Shown piece after piece: positions 1 through 8,979 of a DNA stretch of 64,000 bases; positions within the stretch are counted from its first letter, which is position 1, and each line of letters starts with the position of its first letter. The stretch is taken from contig NZ_JAMTCP010000004.1 in assembly GCF_024171885.1 (NCBI RefSeq), positions 186,001-250,000 of the forward strand, in the 5' to 3' direction. Source of the DNA: Streptoalloteichus tenebrarius (GTDB lineage Bacteria > Actinomycetota > Actinomycetes > Mycobacteriales > Pseudonocardiaceae). A program made the translations under genes and the position numbers. A model generated the notes under the pieces. It was given only the letters and a program-made list of their open reading frames with translations, had not been told where the DNA came from and searched no databases.

Positions 1-101
1 CGCCAGGTGCGGATGACGGACGTGGGAGTCACGATGAGGCCCGCACTGAAGTCGTGTTCGGTCTCCAGCGGCGCGTCATCGACGACCTGGAGGTCATGCA
101 C
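1..101 (-). CDS. Possible N-terminal fragment of an unknown protein, cut by the left edge
   Basis: Reading the minus strand from a GTG at 101 gives about 33 residues without a stop up to the window edge, beginning VHDLQVVDDAPLETEHDF. The composition (D, E, T, V-rich, few Arg) looks like real coding sequence, whereas the other frames here are Arg/Ser-rich shadows. The start lies about 70 bases downstream of the methyltransferase stop on the same strand, so it could be the next gene of that operon. No family was recognised and no convincing ribosome site is visible. Confidence 0.35.
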   Translation of the reverse strand, partial: MHDLQVVDDAPLETEHDFSAGLIVTPTSVIRTW

Positions 102-170
102 GGTCGTTGACCGTCGTCTCCGACCTGATCAGCCCCGCTTCTTGCGGCAAAGCCGCCCCTCCCCGGAACG

Positions 171-920
171 CTACGGCTGTGGAGAGGCTGGGTGGTGCGC
201 GGTGACTAGCACCCGGCGCACCGCGTGCCGCCAGGCTTGCGCGCGGCGTCCCTCTGCGGCCAGGTCCTCAACGGCCGGGTCACCGCCGGCTTCGGCGGCG
301 GCTGCCGCCCGCGCATAGATGTCGTACTGCCGTTTCGCCCACGCGGGTTGCTCGACGATGGCGTCGACGCGCAGTCCGGCATCGGCGAGCAATCCGGCGA
401 GGTCGCGGGGAAAACGCTGTGGCGCCGAACCAGACCCCTCCCAGGTGGTGAGGGCGAGCCGGCCTCCCGGCCGCAGCAGCCGCACCGCCTCTCGCGCCAT
501 CGCGGGTTGGTCATCGACCAGTTGAAGCACGTCGATGGAGACCACCGCGTGCGCGCACGCGTCCGGCAACCCGGTGGTGGCGACCTCCGCGACCGTGAAG
601 CACGCGTGCGGCACCGTCGGGAACAGGTGTTGCCGTTGCCGAGCGTCGGCGACCGCCACACGGGAGGCGTCGACACCGATCAGTCGGGCACGTGCCTGCT
701 CTGCCAACCACAGGCCGGGGCCGCCCCGGCCGCAGCCCAGGTCGACCAGTGTCTGGCCGGGACTGAGCGCCAGCGCGTCGAGGACCGACGCGAGGCCGGC
801 GAGCGGCACGAAGGAGAACGGCTGGACCCGCGTGGGAAGACCCTCCCCGATCAGGGCCGCGTGGGCCTCGCTGGCCCGCCACCGCAGATACCCCGCGTCG
901 AACTCGGCCCCGGTCGCCAC
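171..920 (-). CDS. Class I SAM-dependent methyltransferase
   Basis: A 249-residue protein, GTG start at 920. The Rossmann-type SAM-binding motif I is plain at about residues 57-66 (TLVDLGCGRGGPG), followed by an acidic loop after strand 2 (GVDASRVAVADA) and a motif IV-like region (AHAVVSIDVLQLV) near residue 135. The length and order fit the Methyltransf_11/25 small-molecule or natural-product methyltransferases acting in the cytosol. The substrate cannot be told from sequence. It stands alone, with a decayed insertion element directly upstream of its start, so its original promoter neighbourhood may have been changed. Confidence 0.8.
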   Translation of the reverse strand: MATGAEFDAGYLRWRASEAHAALIGEGLPTRVQPFSFVPLAGLASVLDALALSPGQTLVDLGCGRGGPGLWLAEQARARLIGVDASRVAVADARQRQHLFPTVPHACFTVAEVATTGLPDACAHAVVSIDVLQLVDDQPAMAREAVRLLRPGGRLALTTWEGSGSAPQRFPRDLAGLLADAGLRVDAIVEQPAWAKRQYDIYARAAAAAEAGGDPAVEDLAAEGRRAQAWRHAVRRVLVTAHHPASPQP

Positions 921-990
921 CCTCGCGACAGTAACCGAAGCCCTGTCGAAGGACGCTCGGCCGAACGGGCGTGGTGGGCGAGGTTCTGGG

Positions 991-1589
991 ACCTGTCCTC
1001 AAAGCTGGTGTGGCTGATCTGGTGTGATCTTAGGTTTTGGTGCGCGGGCACGAGTTGACCGACGAGCAGTAGCGGGCGATCAAACCGCTGCTGCCCCCTT
1101 CCGGTGCGAAAGGACGCCCCTGGACGAACGAGGTTCCGGGTGATCAACGGAATGCTGTTCCAGGCCAAGACCGGTGTGGCGTGGCGTGACCTGCCGGAAT
1201 GACAGGGGCCGGGGAAGAGGCGTCGACAACCAGTTCTGGCGATGGTCGCCCACCGAAACCGGGACCACCCTGGTGACAGAGGCGCGGGTGATCGCTGAGG
1301 CGATCAACGAACCCGCCCCGGGGGTGGCGATCGACTCCAGCATCGTGCGATGCGCACCAGCACGCCCCCAGCGCCCGCCGCACGACGGCCTCCCACACAG
1401 GGGGCGGACACACCGGCGGCGGGCACCGTGAGCCAGTTGATCACGCCATCGCCTCGGTCCCGTGGGGACCCACCACGACGATCCACGTACGCGGTTTCGT
1501 GCCATCGCGACCCGGTTCGACAAGACCGCCACCTCCTACCGAGGGATGGTCGATCTGGCCGCGCTGCTCATCTGGCTTTGAGGACAGGT
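991..1589 (+). mobile_element. Decayed IS5-type insertion element (copy A)
   Basis: Imperfect terminal inverted repeats bound this element: ACCTGTCCTCAAAGCTG at 991-1007 and its near reverse complement at 1573-1589 (15 of 17 match). Frameshifted pieces of an IS5-family DDE transposase lie inside: the DSS-VRAHQH-like catalytic stretch around 1328-1360 and a C-terminal RFDKTATSYRGMVDLAALL near 1516-1572. It is about 600 bp, too short for an intact element, so it is an internally deleted remnant. The right end abuts CTAG, whose TAG is the stop codon of the neighbouring exporter. A related copy is in the 20826-21561 region. Confidence 0.75.
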
Positions 1590-1590
1590 T

Positions 1591-2847
1591 CTAGGGCAGC
1601 GTGGGGACGGCCGGACGCGCCACGGTGGGCCGCGCCCTGGTCAGCAGCAGGGCGAGCCCGGCGCCGAGCGCGCACAGGGTCATGCCGAGGAACAACGGCA
1701 CCACGGTGTGCCTGCCGGCGATGCCCATCAGGGGAGAGACGGCCGCGCCCAGCGCGTTCTGGACCGTGCCCAGCACCGCCGATCCGGTGCCGGCCGCGTG
1801 GGGCACGCGTTGGAGGGCGAGGGCGGGCGCGGCGGCGAAGACCTGGCCCAGCCCCAGGAACCCGACGCCGATGAGCCCCAGCGCCCAGAAGCGCGTGAGG
1901 TCTCCGGCGAGGGTGACGGCCAGGGCAGCCGCGCTGGCCGCGACCAGCACGACCAGGCCCGTGGCCAGCAGGGACTCCGGGCGGTGGCGGGACACCAGCC
2001 GGGCCGCCGCCACGCACGAGAGGGTCGCGGTGAGCGCGCCGGCGGAGAAGACGACCGACGCCTCGCCGACGTCGAAGCCCAGCACGTCCTGGAACAGGAA
2101 CGGTGAGGCGGCGATGTAGCAGAACAGGGCTCCGGCGGTGAGGCAGAAGGCGAGCATGTAGCCGAGGTACTGGCGGTTGGTCAGGACGGAGGCCGCGGCC
2201 CGGAGCGTGCCCCGCGCCCCGTCGGAGTGCCGTCGCGCCGCGGGCAGGCTCTCCGGCACGAAGAACAACGCGGCCAGGAACATGAGCGCGGATGTGGCCG
2301 CGAGCACCCAGAACACCGCGCGCCAGCCGCCCGCGTCGCTGACGACGACGCCGCCGGCCAGCGGCGCCACGATGGGCGCGATGCCGCCGAGGGCCATCAG
2401 CATGCCGAAGATCCTCGCGGCCACCGGTCCGCTGGTGACGTCGGTGACGACGGCCCGTCCGACCACGACGCCCGCCGCGCCGCTGAAGCCCATGACGAAC
2501 CGCAGGGCGATCAGGACCTCCAGGGTGGGCGCCACGGCGCACACGGCGGTGGCCACCGTGCAGACCGCGGTGCCGACCAGGATCGGCGTCCGGCGTCCGT
2601 ACCGGTCGGAGAGGGGGCCGAGCACCAACTGCCCGACCGCGAGGCCGACCAGGAAGGCGGTGAGCGTGAGCTGGACGCCGGCGGCGTCGGTGGCGAGTTC
2701 CCCGGTCATCTCCGGGAAACCCGGCAGGTACATGTTGGTCGCCAGCGGCTCGACGAACGACAGCAGGGCCAGCGCCGCCGTGAGCCGGGCCGGTGGTGGG
2801 GGTGGTGTCACCTCGCGGTCGGGACGGGCGGAGGCGGAGACGGTCAT
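1591..2847 (-). CDS. MFS multidrug exporter, Bcr/CflA-like
   Basis: A 418-residue, very hydrophobic protein with about 12 predicted membrane segments. The MFS motif A sits between TM2 and TM3 (GPLSDRYGRRTPILVG, about residue 78), and the N-terminal LSFVEPLATNMYLPGFPEM matches the Bcr/CflA drug-resistance subfamily, which uses the proton gradient to export drugs. It is divergent from a MarR regulator, with a palindromic operator between them, so it is probably repressed by that protein and induced by a ligand. The TAG stop coincides with the CTAG at the end of an insertion element, so the last residues may have been altered by the insertion. Confidence 0.88.
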   Translation of the reverse strand: MTVSASARPDREVTPPPPPARLTAALALLSFVEPLATNMYLPGFPEMTGELATDAAGVQLTLTAFLVGLAVGQLVLGPLSDRYGRRTPILVGTAVCTVATAVCAVAPTLEVLIALRFVMGFSGAAGVVVGRAVVTDVTSGPVAARIFGMLMALGGIAPIVAPLAGGVVVSDAGGWRAVFWVLAATSALMFLAALFFVPESLPAARRHSDGARGTLRAAASVLTNRQYLGYMLAFCLTAGALFCYIAASPFLFQDVLGFDVGEASVVFSAGALTATLSCVAAARLVSRHRPESLLATGLVVLVAASAAALAVTLAGDLTRFWALGLIGVGFLGLGQVFAAAPALALQRVPHAAGTGSAVLGTVQNALGAAVSPLMGIAGRHTVVPLFLGMTLCALGAGLALLLTRARPTVARPAVPTLP

Positions 2848-2887
2848 GGCTGCTCCTGAGTGAGGGCGAGAGAATCCGTCGCTAGCT

Positions 2888-2909
2888 ATGGTTATGTATC
2901 TATAACTAT
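2888..2909. promoter_or_regulatory. Palindromic operator between MFS exporter and MarR gene
   Basis: ATGGTTAT and ATAACTAT form an 8-base inverted repeat (7 of 8 match) spaced by 6 bases, in an AT-rich island between two divergent genes. The position, just upstream of a TACCAT -10-like element for the MarR gene, is what a MarR autorepressor site would need. Confidence 0.6.
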
Positions 2910-2924
2910 CTCTACCATCGGGGG

Positions 2925-3410
2925 GTGAGCAAGGACGAATCCGACGACGGCCAGGACCTGCTGCGCGAGGCCCGGCGACTCACCCCGGCGCTCTACGCGC
3001 TCACCCGCGTCCTGCGCTTCCGGGGAGTGGCGGAGTCCGGCCTGGCGCCGCTGCCGCCCACCGATCTCGACGTGCTGCGCTTCGTGCTCGACTCGCCGGG
3101 CGTCGGGACCAGCACCCTCGCCCGCGAACTCGGCCTGCACGCGAGCAACGTCAGCACCGCCGTGCGGGGCCTGGTCGCCCTCGGGTTGGTCCGGCGCGAG
3201 CCCGACCCCCACGACCGGCGCGCCGTCCAGCTCTTCCCCACCAGGGGAGCCGAGCACGGCATGGCGTTGATCGAGGACTCGTGGGCGGAGATCTTCGCCG
3301 ACGCCCTCGCCACCCTGCCGGCCGACCAGCGGGAGGCGCTCACCGCGGCCGTGCCCGCGCTCCGCGCCCTGGGCGCCGCGCTCCGGGAACGTCGGAACGC
3401 GGCGCGCTGA
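2925..3410 (+). CDS. MarR-family transcriptional regulator
   Basis: A 161-residue protein with a winged helix in the middle: the recognition helix region LARELGLHASNVSTAVRGL (about residues 65-83) is followed by a wing with the typical DRRAVQLFPT. MarR proteins are dimeric repressors that release DNA on binding small phenolic or drug-like ligands. The gene is divergent from the Bcr/CflA-like exporter with an operator between, so it probably controls that pump and itself. The GTG start at 2925 is preceded 6 bases upstream by TACCAT, so the transcript may be leaderless; no ribosome site is needed or clearly seen. Confidence 0.88.
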   Translation: MSKDESDDGQDLLREARRLTPALYALTRVLRFRGVAESGLAPLPPTDLDVLRFVLDSPGVGTSTLARELGLHASNVSTAVRGLVALGLVRREPDPHDRRAVQLFPTRGAEHGMALIEDSWAEIFADALATLPADQREALTAAVPALRALGAALRERRNAAR

Positions 3411-3601
3411 CCGGCGAACGCCTGACCAGTCACTGCCGGCGTTTCACTCCCGCGCGGGGGTCTCCCTGGCCTGCGCACACCGCTCTGTCGGCGCTCCGCA
3501 GGCGGGCCGAACCCCGGTGCGGAGGGTGCTGGCAACGGGGCGCTCTTGTCCTATGTGGATGAACGCGTTCGGTTCAGGCGCAAGGAGATCCGGCCGAGGG
3601 C

Positions 3602-3913
3602 TCAGGCGGGCATCGGCTCGGCGAGCCTGCCCTCGGTGAAGAGCAGACGCAGGTCGATCGCGCCCTCGCGCGCCGCCCTCGCCCTGGCGTACTCGAGGGA
3701 GGAGTACCACTGCCTGGCCCGCTCCAGGGACGGGAACTCCACGATGGTCATCACCCGGGACGCGGGCCACGTGCCCTCGACGGCCTCGGGGACCGCGGCC
3801 TGGGTGACGTAGCGGCCGTCGTACCGGGCGATCGATGGCTCCGCGAGCCGGCGGTACTCCAGCGCCCTCACCTCGTCCAGCACCTCGGCCTCGACGATCA
3901 CGTAAGCGGTCAT
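3602..3913 (-). CDS. DUF1330 domain protein
   Basis: A 103-residue protein opening MTAYVIVEAEVLDEVRALEYR and carrying VMTIVEFPSLERARQWYSS, which are the conserved blocks of the DUF1330 (dimeric alpha/beta barrel, Dabb-like) family. Members are small cytosolic dimers of unclear function, sometimes near oxidoreductases. The gene is divergent from a TetR regulator and may be its target. About 100 bases lie between the two starts and no strong palindrome is obvious there. Confidence 0.85.
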   Translation of the reverse strand: MTAYVIVEAEVLDEVRALEYRRLAEPSIARYDGRYVTQAAVPEAVEGTWPASRVMTIVEFPSLERARQWYSSLEYARARAAREGAIDLRLLFTEGRLAEPMPA

Positions 3914-4020
3914 GGCGGTTCTCCCTCGGTGAGCGGTCCGTGCCTACCCGGCGTAGAAATAGGAAACGCCGTGTACTTTTGCGCCGCCGAAGAGTATCGC
4001 AACGGGGTAGGGTGTCAAGC

Positions 4021-4773
4021 GTGTCAGCGACGACCGGTCCGAAGTTGAGCCGGCGGGAGCGGCTCCGCGCGGAGACCACCCGCGAGATCACCGCGATCGC
4101 CCTGCGGCAGATGGCCGCCGAGGGTCCCGGCGCGATCTCCCTGCGCGGCATCGCCAGGGAGATGGGCATGACGGCGCGCGCCATCTACAGCTACTTCCCG
4201 ACACGCGACGACCTGGTCACCGCGCTGGTCGCCGAGGTCAGCGCCTCACTCGCGGACGCGCTGGAGCGGGCGCGCGACGCCGCGCCCGCCACCGACCCGG
4301 GCGCGCGCCTGCTGGCCTGGGGCCTGGCCCTGCGGGAGTGGGCGCTGGCCAACCCCGAGGGGTTCCGCCTCGTCTACGGCGACCCGGTCCCCGGCTACGA
4401 AGCGCCAGCCGGCGGCCCGGCCGCCGAGGCCGCGCGCCGTGTCTGCTGTGGACTCAACCGGCTGGTGGCCGAGGCGTGCGCCGCCGGGCGCACCACGTCA
4501 ACCAACGCCGCCAACAACGCCAACGACGCTGGCAACGCCGAGGGCTTCGACTGGTCCGACTTCCCGGCGAGCTACCTGGACAAGATCCGGGCCGATGTGG
4601 ACGACCTCTCGCCCTCCGTGGTCGCACTCGCGTTGCGCGTGTGGGGCCGGCTGCACGGGCTGGTCACGTTGGAGATCTACGGCCACCTGGGCGCGGTGTC
4701 CACCGACCCGGCCGCGTTGTACCGGGCCGAGATGCTCGACCTCGTCGGCTCGCTCAGGTCGGCCCCCGCCTGA
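4021..4773 (+). CDS. TetR-family regulator with WHG-type C-terminal domain
   Basis: About 250 residues from GTG at 4021. The N-terminal helix-turn-helix is classic TetR (ISLRGIAREMGMTARAIYSY then FPTRDDLV), and the C-terminal part (ALREWALANPEGFRLVYGDP) matches the WHG/TetR_C_13 ligand domain. The start is preferred because the upstream in-frame extension is Arg-rich and a TAGGGT -10 element ends 7 bases before this GTG, a leaderless layout. It is divergent from the DUF1330 gene. An Asn/Ala-rich tract (TNAANNANDAGNAEGF, around residues 160-176) is an unusual low-complexity insertion in the ligand domain. An insertion remnant follows directly. Confidence 0.87.
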   Translation: MSATTGPKLSRRERLRAETTREITAIALRQMAAEGPGAISLRGIAREMGMTARAIYSYFPTRDDLVTALVAEVSASLADALERARDAAPATDPGARLLAWGLALREWALANPEGFRLVYGDPVPGYEAPAGGPAAEAARRVCCGLNRLVAEACAAGRTTSTNAANNANDAGNAEGFDWSDFPASYLDKIRADVDDLSPSVVALALRVWGRLHGLVTLEIYGHLGAVSTDPAALYRAEMLDLVGSLRSAPA

Positions 4774-4804
4774 CGCGCCACGACCAGGCCTGGCGGGAAC
4801 GGCC

Positions 4805-5606
4805 CTAGGGTGTGTCTGACGGATCACGGAGCCAGGCGAGCAGACCAACAAGGTTCAGCCCACCAAGGCAGTCGCGGACCAGCCGGTCCTAGCGGGCGGC
4901 GATGCCGCGACAACCCTTGAACCGGTTGCAGCAGCACCCGACCACGTCCCGTGTCGATCTGTGTACTGAAGGCAGAGGGACGCCCGCCGGCCGAGCCGCG
5001 ACGGCGATGGGTTCTCGACCTGGTCGTCCTTCTCCTGAAGGGTTGATCTAGTGCCGCGTCCGGGCCAGATGTTCCCGGTCGGCGCGGCTGGAGTAGCCCC
5101 TTGTCCGCGATCACCTGCTCCGGCCTGGCACGCGGGTGCGGTGACTAGGCGGTGACGCGGTGGTCAGCGGGCTCCGCGGTCGGTTTCCTGTGATCCGGCC
5201 ACGCCCCCCTGTGTCACGGGGAGCTGCGCTGTGCTGGTGCACCCGGAGACAGGCTGGAGTCCACCGACGCCACCCATTCCCTGGTCAGGTCCGCCCTCGG
5301 ACCTGGCCGACCAGACGACTCCACGTGCCGTCCACGCTTTCAGCGTGACCGCCGCTCACCCAGCGTCTGCCACAGAGCCCGAACCATTCCGGCACCTCCC
5401 GCCGCGACACACCCAATCGGGTCCTTGGGAAGCGATGCCCCCGATCAGGCTGAGGCGGGAACACACCACCCTGCCGCCCCGACACGGCGATCGATCCGGC
5501 AACAACGGCTCCCACACCGCCCCGCGTCGCACCGGACACCAACTCCTTGCCCAGGAACAAGGACTCCGCCCCACCCCAACAACAAGATCCACCAGACACG
5601 CCCTAG
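4805..5606 (-). mobile_element. Decayed IS5-type insertion element (copy B)
   Basis: Inverted ends CTAGGGTGTGTCTGACGGAT (4805) and, reading inward from 5606, CTAGGGCGTGTCTGGTGGAT bound about 800 bp. On the minus strand, broken frames give an IS5-family transposase C-terminus: VIADKGYSSRA-like, then a cysteine-rich variant of VERCFNRLKQ (here CCCNRFKGCRGIAAR) and WLRDPSDTP at the left end. Multiple stops and frameshifts make it non-functional. The right half (5155-5500) is a separate repeat unit also present near 20.1-20.45 kb. Confidence 0.78.
5155..5500 (+). repeat. Long dispersed repeat unit, inverted copy at about 20090-20450
   Basis: This stretch and the reverse complement of 20090-20450 share long similar blocks, for example GGGAGCTGCGCTGTGCTGGT and the surroundings of ATGCCCCCGATCAGGCTGAG. 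It lies within copy B of the insertion element. No intact protein is encoded; it is probably part of a larger decayed transposable element. Confidence 0.6.
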
Positions 5607-5625
5607 CCGTCCCCACCGGGCCTCG

Positions 5626-6594
5626 TCAGGAGCGGTCGGTCGCCTCGGCGGTCACCACGCGGGTCTCGCCGACCGCCAGGTCCCACAGGTCCTCCCGGTC
5701 CCGGCCCGCCTCGCGCCAGGCCGCGCGGGTCCGCAGCAGCGGGTCCAGCAACGGTTCCCCGGACAGCACGAACGTGCCCCAGTGCATGGTGGCCATCCGC
5801 CGCGCGCCCACGTCCCCGGCGGCCCGCACCGCCTCGTCCGGGTCCATGTGGACCGCCTTCATGAACCAGCGGGGGTGGTAGGCGCCCACCGGCAGCATGG
5901 CCACGTCGATGCCGGGAAGCCGCTGCCCGATCTCGGCGAAGAAGGGGCCGTAGCCGGAGTCGCCGGCGTGGAACAGCCGAGGGCCGTCCGGCGCGGTCAC
6001 CACCCACCCGCCCCACAGGCTGCGGCAGGTGTCGAACAACGCGCGCCGGCTCCAGTGGTGGACGGGGACGAAGTCGAACCGCAGCCCCGCCACCTCCGCC
6101 GACTCCCACCAGTCCAGCTCCACCACGGCCCGGAACCCGCGCCGCCGGAACCACGTCCCCAGCCCGGCGGGGACCAGGACCGGGGTCGTGCGGGGCAGCC
6201 GCCGCAACGTCGGGGCGTCCATGTGGTCGTAGTGGTTGTGGCTGATCACCACCGCGTCCACCGGGGGCAGCGCGGACCACGCCAGCCCGGGCGGGGTGAT
6301 CCGGCGCGGCACACCGGGGATGCGCGCCGACCACACCGGGTCGGTGAGCACGCAGGCCCCGCCCAACCGCAGCGCGTACGTCGCGTGCCCCACCCACGTC
6401 ACCGAGGCCGAGCCGGACGCCAGGTCCGGCAGGGCGCCGTCGCGGCGCACCGGGATCCGGTCGGCCTCCGCCGTGGAGGCGCGGAAGGCGCCCTCGCGTA
6501 GGGCGCGCAGGATGTGCCGGGGACCGGGCAGGGGAGCGGTGAGGCGGTCGGCGAAGCTCGTCGGCCAACGACGGGTGGTCGGCGTGGTCGTCAT
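5626..6594 (-). CDS. Metallo-beta-lactamase-fold hydrolase (UlaG/RomA/NAPE-PLD-like)
   Basis: About 322 residues from the ATG at 6594. The metal motif HxHxDH is clear (SHNHYDHMDAPT, about residue 130), with further ligands in HHWSRRALFD, FHAGDSGYG and TMHWGTF. The arrangement matches the RomA/UlaG/NAPE-PLD branch, which hydrolyses lactones or phosphodiester lipids using two metal ions. The substrate is unknown. The start at MTTTPTTRRW is chosen because the longer frame upstream is not supported by a ribosome site. It is divergent from the rhomboid-like gene with little space between them. Confidence 0.85.
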   Translation of the reverse strand: MTTTPTTRRWPTSFADRLTAPLPGPRHILRALREGAFRASTAEADRIPVRRDGALPDLASGSASVTWVGHATYALRLGGACVLTDPVWSARIPGVPRRITPPGLAWSALPPVDAVVISHNHYDHMDAPTLRRLPRTTPVLVPAGLGTWFRRRGFRAVVELDWWESAEVAGLRFDFVPVHHWSRRALFDTCRSLWGGWVVTAPDGPRLFHAGDSGYGPFFAEIGQRLPGIDVAMLPVGAYHPRWFMKAVHMDPDEAVRAAGDVGARRMATMHWGTFVLSGEPLLDPLLRTRAAWREAGRDREDLWDLAVGETRVVTAEATDRS

Positions 6595-6728
6595 GTCCCC
6601 AGCCTGCCAGCCGATGACCATCGTCCGCCCGGCGTGCCGGCGGTCCGCCGCGTTCGACGAGTTCGACGAGACCGGGGTCACCGGCTCGTTCGCCGCCGCC
6701 GGGCCGGAGCGGTTCGTAGCATGACGCG

Positions 6729-7418
6729 GTGTCAGCCGTGAGCAGCGCAGCCGTCGTCGGCCGGTTCGTGCGGCGGGCGCCGGGCACCACCCTGTGGTTC
6801 CTCGCGCTGACCGCCACGACTGTGGTCCTGGCCAGCCTGCCCGAGTGGGTGCAGGAGCGGCTGCTGGTGCGGCGCAGCACCAACCTCTACCAGCTCGCGC
6901 ATCACCCGTTCCGGGTACTGGTGGCCAGCGCGTTCTGGATCTCGCCGAGCGCCGTGCTGGTCTGGCTCGGCCTGGCGCAGTTCCTGGTGATGTTCCTGGT
7001 CTTCCTCCACCCGCTGGAACGGTGGCTGGGCACCCTGCGCTGGCTGGCCGTGGTGGTCACCGGGCACGCCGGAGGCACCCTGGTCGCCCAGGGGCTGCTG
7101 GCGCTGCGGATCCACCTCGGCCAGGAGAGCCGGGCCCTGGTGTTCGGCGTCGACGTCGGCGCGAGCTACGGCGTCGCGGCCGCCGCCGGCGTCCTGGTGT
7201 GGCGGCTGGCCCGGCCCTGGTCAGCCCGCTACGGCCTGGTCATGTTCACGCTGCTGGCCCTCACGCTGGTGGTGAACCGGACCTACGACGACGTGGGGCA
7301 CCTGTCGGCGTTCCTGCTGGGTGTGGCCTGCCGGCCGCTCACCCACGACCGGCCCACCTGGGACCCGGGTCAGGCGTGGCGGAGGCGGCGCGCCGCGGCG
7401 CCCCCGCCACGCGGGTGA
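6729..7418 (+). CDS. Rhomboid-like membrane protein
   Basis: 229 residues with about six membrane segments. A GASYGVAAAAG stretch (about residue 140) and DDVGHLSAFLLG (about residue 194) resemble the serine (GxSxG) and histidine (GH) motifs of rhomboid intramembrane proteases, so it may be active or a rhomboid-like relative. The C-terminus is a basic cytosolic tail. GTG at 6729 follows TAGCAT by 6 bases, again a leaderless-type start. The gene is convergent with the SCO1664-type gene. Confidence 0.72.
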   Translation: MSAVSSAAVVGRFVRRAPGTTLWFLALTATTVVLASLPEWVQERLLVRRSTNLYQLAHHPFRVLVASAFWISPSAVLVWLGLAQFLVMFLVFLHPLERWLGTLRWLAVVVTGHAGGTLVAQGLLALRIHLGQESRALVFGVDVGASYGVAAAAGVLVWRLARPWSARYGLVMFTLLALTLVVNRTYDDVGHLSAFLLGVACRPLTHDRPTWDPGQAWRRRRAAAPPPRG

Positions 7419-7435
7419 ACCGTCGGGAGCCGGGG

Positions 7436-8230
7436 TCAGAACGCCGGCCAGGGAATCGCCGGCCACTCCGAGGAGGGCGCGGGGAACACCCCGCCGGCCA
7501 GCAGCCGGTCCACCCGGTCCGCCACGGCCTGCACCTCCTTGCGGGTCAGGTGCTCGGCGAGCTGCTCGCCCAACGCCCCGTCGACGTCCTCACGCAGGCG
7601 GCGCAGCACCGCCACGGCCTCCTCCGGCAACGGCTCGCCGAGCCATCCCCACAGGACGGTGCGCAGCTTGTCCTCGACGTGCAGGCAGATGCCGTGGTCG
7701 ACGCCGTAGACGGAGCCGTCCACCCCGTGCAGCACGTGCCCGCCCTTGCGGTCGGCGTTGTTGACCACCACGTCGAACACGGCCAGCCGCCGCACCCCGG
7801 GGTGGTCGGCGTGCGCGAGCACCGCCGGCTCGCCGAGCCGGTCGTGGGCCCGCAGCACCGCGCGCCACCCCTCGGGCACCTTCTCCGGCGGCACGACGTC
7901 GACCAGCTCCCGCTCGGGGTCGGTGTCCACCCACAACTGGACCATGCCGGGGCCGAACGGGCCGTCCCGCAGCACCGTCGGCGGCACCAGGTCCCAGCCG
8001 CTGGCCGCCGACACCAGGTAGGTGGCGACCTCCCTGCCGGCGAGGGTGCCGTCGGGGAAGTCCCACAGTGGGCGCTCGCCGCGCACCGGCTTGTACACGG
8101 CCTCCGCGGTCACGCCGTCGTGGCTGACCTCGCAGAACAGGGTGGCGTTCGACGCGTCGACGAGTCGTCCGCGCACCTCGATCCGGCCGTGCGTCAACAG
8201 CGCGGTCGCCCCCGGGTCCGCTGGGTGCAC
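7436..8230 (-). CDS. SCO1664-family protein (PI3/4-kinase-related fold)
   Basis: 264 residues, GTG start at 8230. Conserved blocks such as AVYKPVRGERPLWDFPDGTL, FDVVVNNADRKGGHVL and GVDHGICLHVEDKLRTVLWG identify the SCO1664 family, whose NNxDRK and GxDHG motifs recall phosphatidylinositol-kinase-type phosphotransferases. The biochemical role is unknown. It starts 10 bases after the DUF3090 gene stop, so the two form an operon. In many actinobacteria this pair sits next to mshC; here mshC is about 25 kb away. Confidence 0.87.
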   Translation of the reverse strand: MHPADPGATALLTHGRIEVRGRLVDASNATLFCEVSHDGVTAEAVYKPVRGERPLWDFPDGTLAGREVATYLVSAASGWDLVPPTVLRDGPFGPGMVQLWVDTDPERELVDVVPPEKVPEGWRAVLRAHDRLGEPAVLAHADHPGVRRLAVFDVVVNNADRKGGHVLHGVDGSVYGVDHGICLHVEDKLRTVLWGWLGEPLPEEAVAVLRRLREDVDGALGEQLAEHLTRKEVQAVADRVDRLLAGGVFPAPSSEWPAIPWPAF

Positions 8231-8240
8231 GTCGGGTCCT

Positions 8241-8816
8241 TCACTCGCCCTCGGCGGTCTCGACGCGCCGGTAGCCGTTCTGTCGGGGGCAGATGTGGCC
8301 GGCGGGGTCCAGCGGCTCGGCGCACAGCGGGCAGGGGCGACGTCCGGCGGCGACGACCCGCTCGGCCCGTTCGGCGAACGCGCGCGCCTGGCCGGGGGTG
8401 AGGAAGACCCGCACCGCGTCGGGCCCCTCCTCGGTGTCGTCGAGCACGACCGACTCGTCGACCTCCTCCTCGGTGATCGCGAGCAGCTCGATGACCACGG
8501 CCTCGCTCTCGGAGTCCCAGCCCAGCCCCATCGTGCCGACCCGGAACTCCTCCTCGACCGGGACCTCCAGCGGCTCGGTGTCGACCAGGTCCTCGGGGGC
8601 GGTGGCGGGCACCTCGGCGTCGAAGCGCTGCCGCACCTCCTCCAACAACGCGGTCAGTCGCTCGGCCAGCACCGCGACCTGCTGTTTCTCCAGCATGACG
8701 CTGACGGTGCGCGCGGCCTCGGAGACCTGGAGGTAGAAGACGCGATCGCCGGGTTGCCCGACGGTGCCGGCGACGAACCGGTCGGGCTGGCGGAATACGT
8801 GAATGACACGGCCCAT
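8241..8816 (-). CDS. DUF3090 family protein
   Basis: About 191 residues starting MGRVIHVFRQPDRFVAGT at 8816 (a longer frame begins 39 bases upstream but MGR is the family start). The C-terminus carries a CPLCAEPLDPAGHICPRQNG zinc-ribbon-like motif (about residue 168 on). DUF3090 proteins are small, actinobacterial and of unknown function, almost always beside the SCO1664-family gene, as here. A histidine-phosphatase-type gene that often precedes them is missing; a divergent regulator occupies that side. Confidence 0.87.
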   Translation of the reverse strand: MGRVIHVFRQPDRFVAGTVGQPGDRVFYLQVSEAARTVSVMLEKQQVAVLAERLTALLEEVRQRFDAEVPATAPEDLVDTEPLEVPVEEEFRVGTMGLGWDSESEAVVIELLAITEEEVDESVVLDDTEEGPDAVRVFLTPGQARAFAERAERVVAAGRRPCPLCAEPLDPAGHICPRQNGYRRVETAEGE

Positions 8817-8937
8817 GACGCCTCCGACCCTAGGCCACCGGAACCGGGGAAGCACCTCCGGGCGGGCCGTGTGGGCCCGTGGGTTTGTCCGCCCTGAGCG
8901 GACAGACCGTTGTCGGGGTCACACCGGCCCACCTATT

Positions 8938-8952
8938 GTTGACCGCGTCAAC
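8938..8952. promoter_or_regulatory. Perfect palindrome upstream of the MarR-GNAT gene
   Basis: GTTGAC-CGC-GTCAAC is a perfect 6+3+6 inverted repeat, 27 bases upstream of the GTG start and between the divergent DUF3090 and MarR-GNAT genes. The sequence fits MarR-type operators of the GTTGACN3GTCAAC kind, so autoregulation is likely. Confidence 0.55.
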
Positions 8953-8979
8953 TTTCCGTGGGGGAGCCGGGAGTCCCAG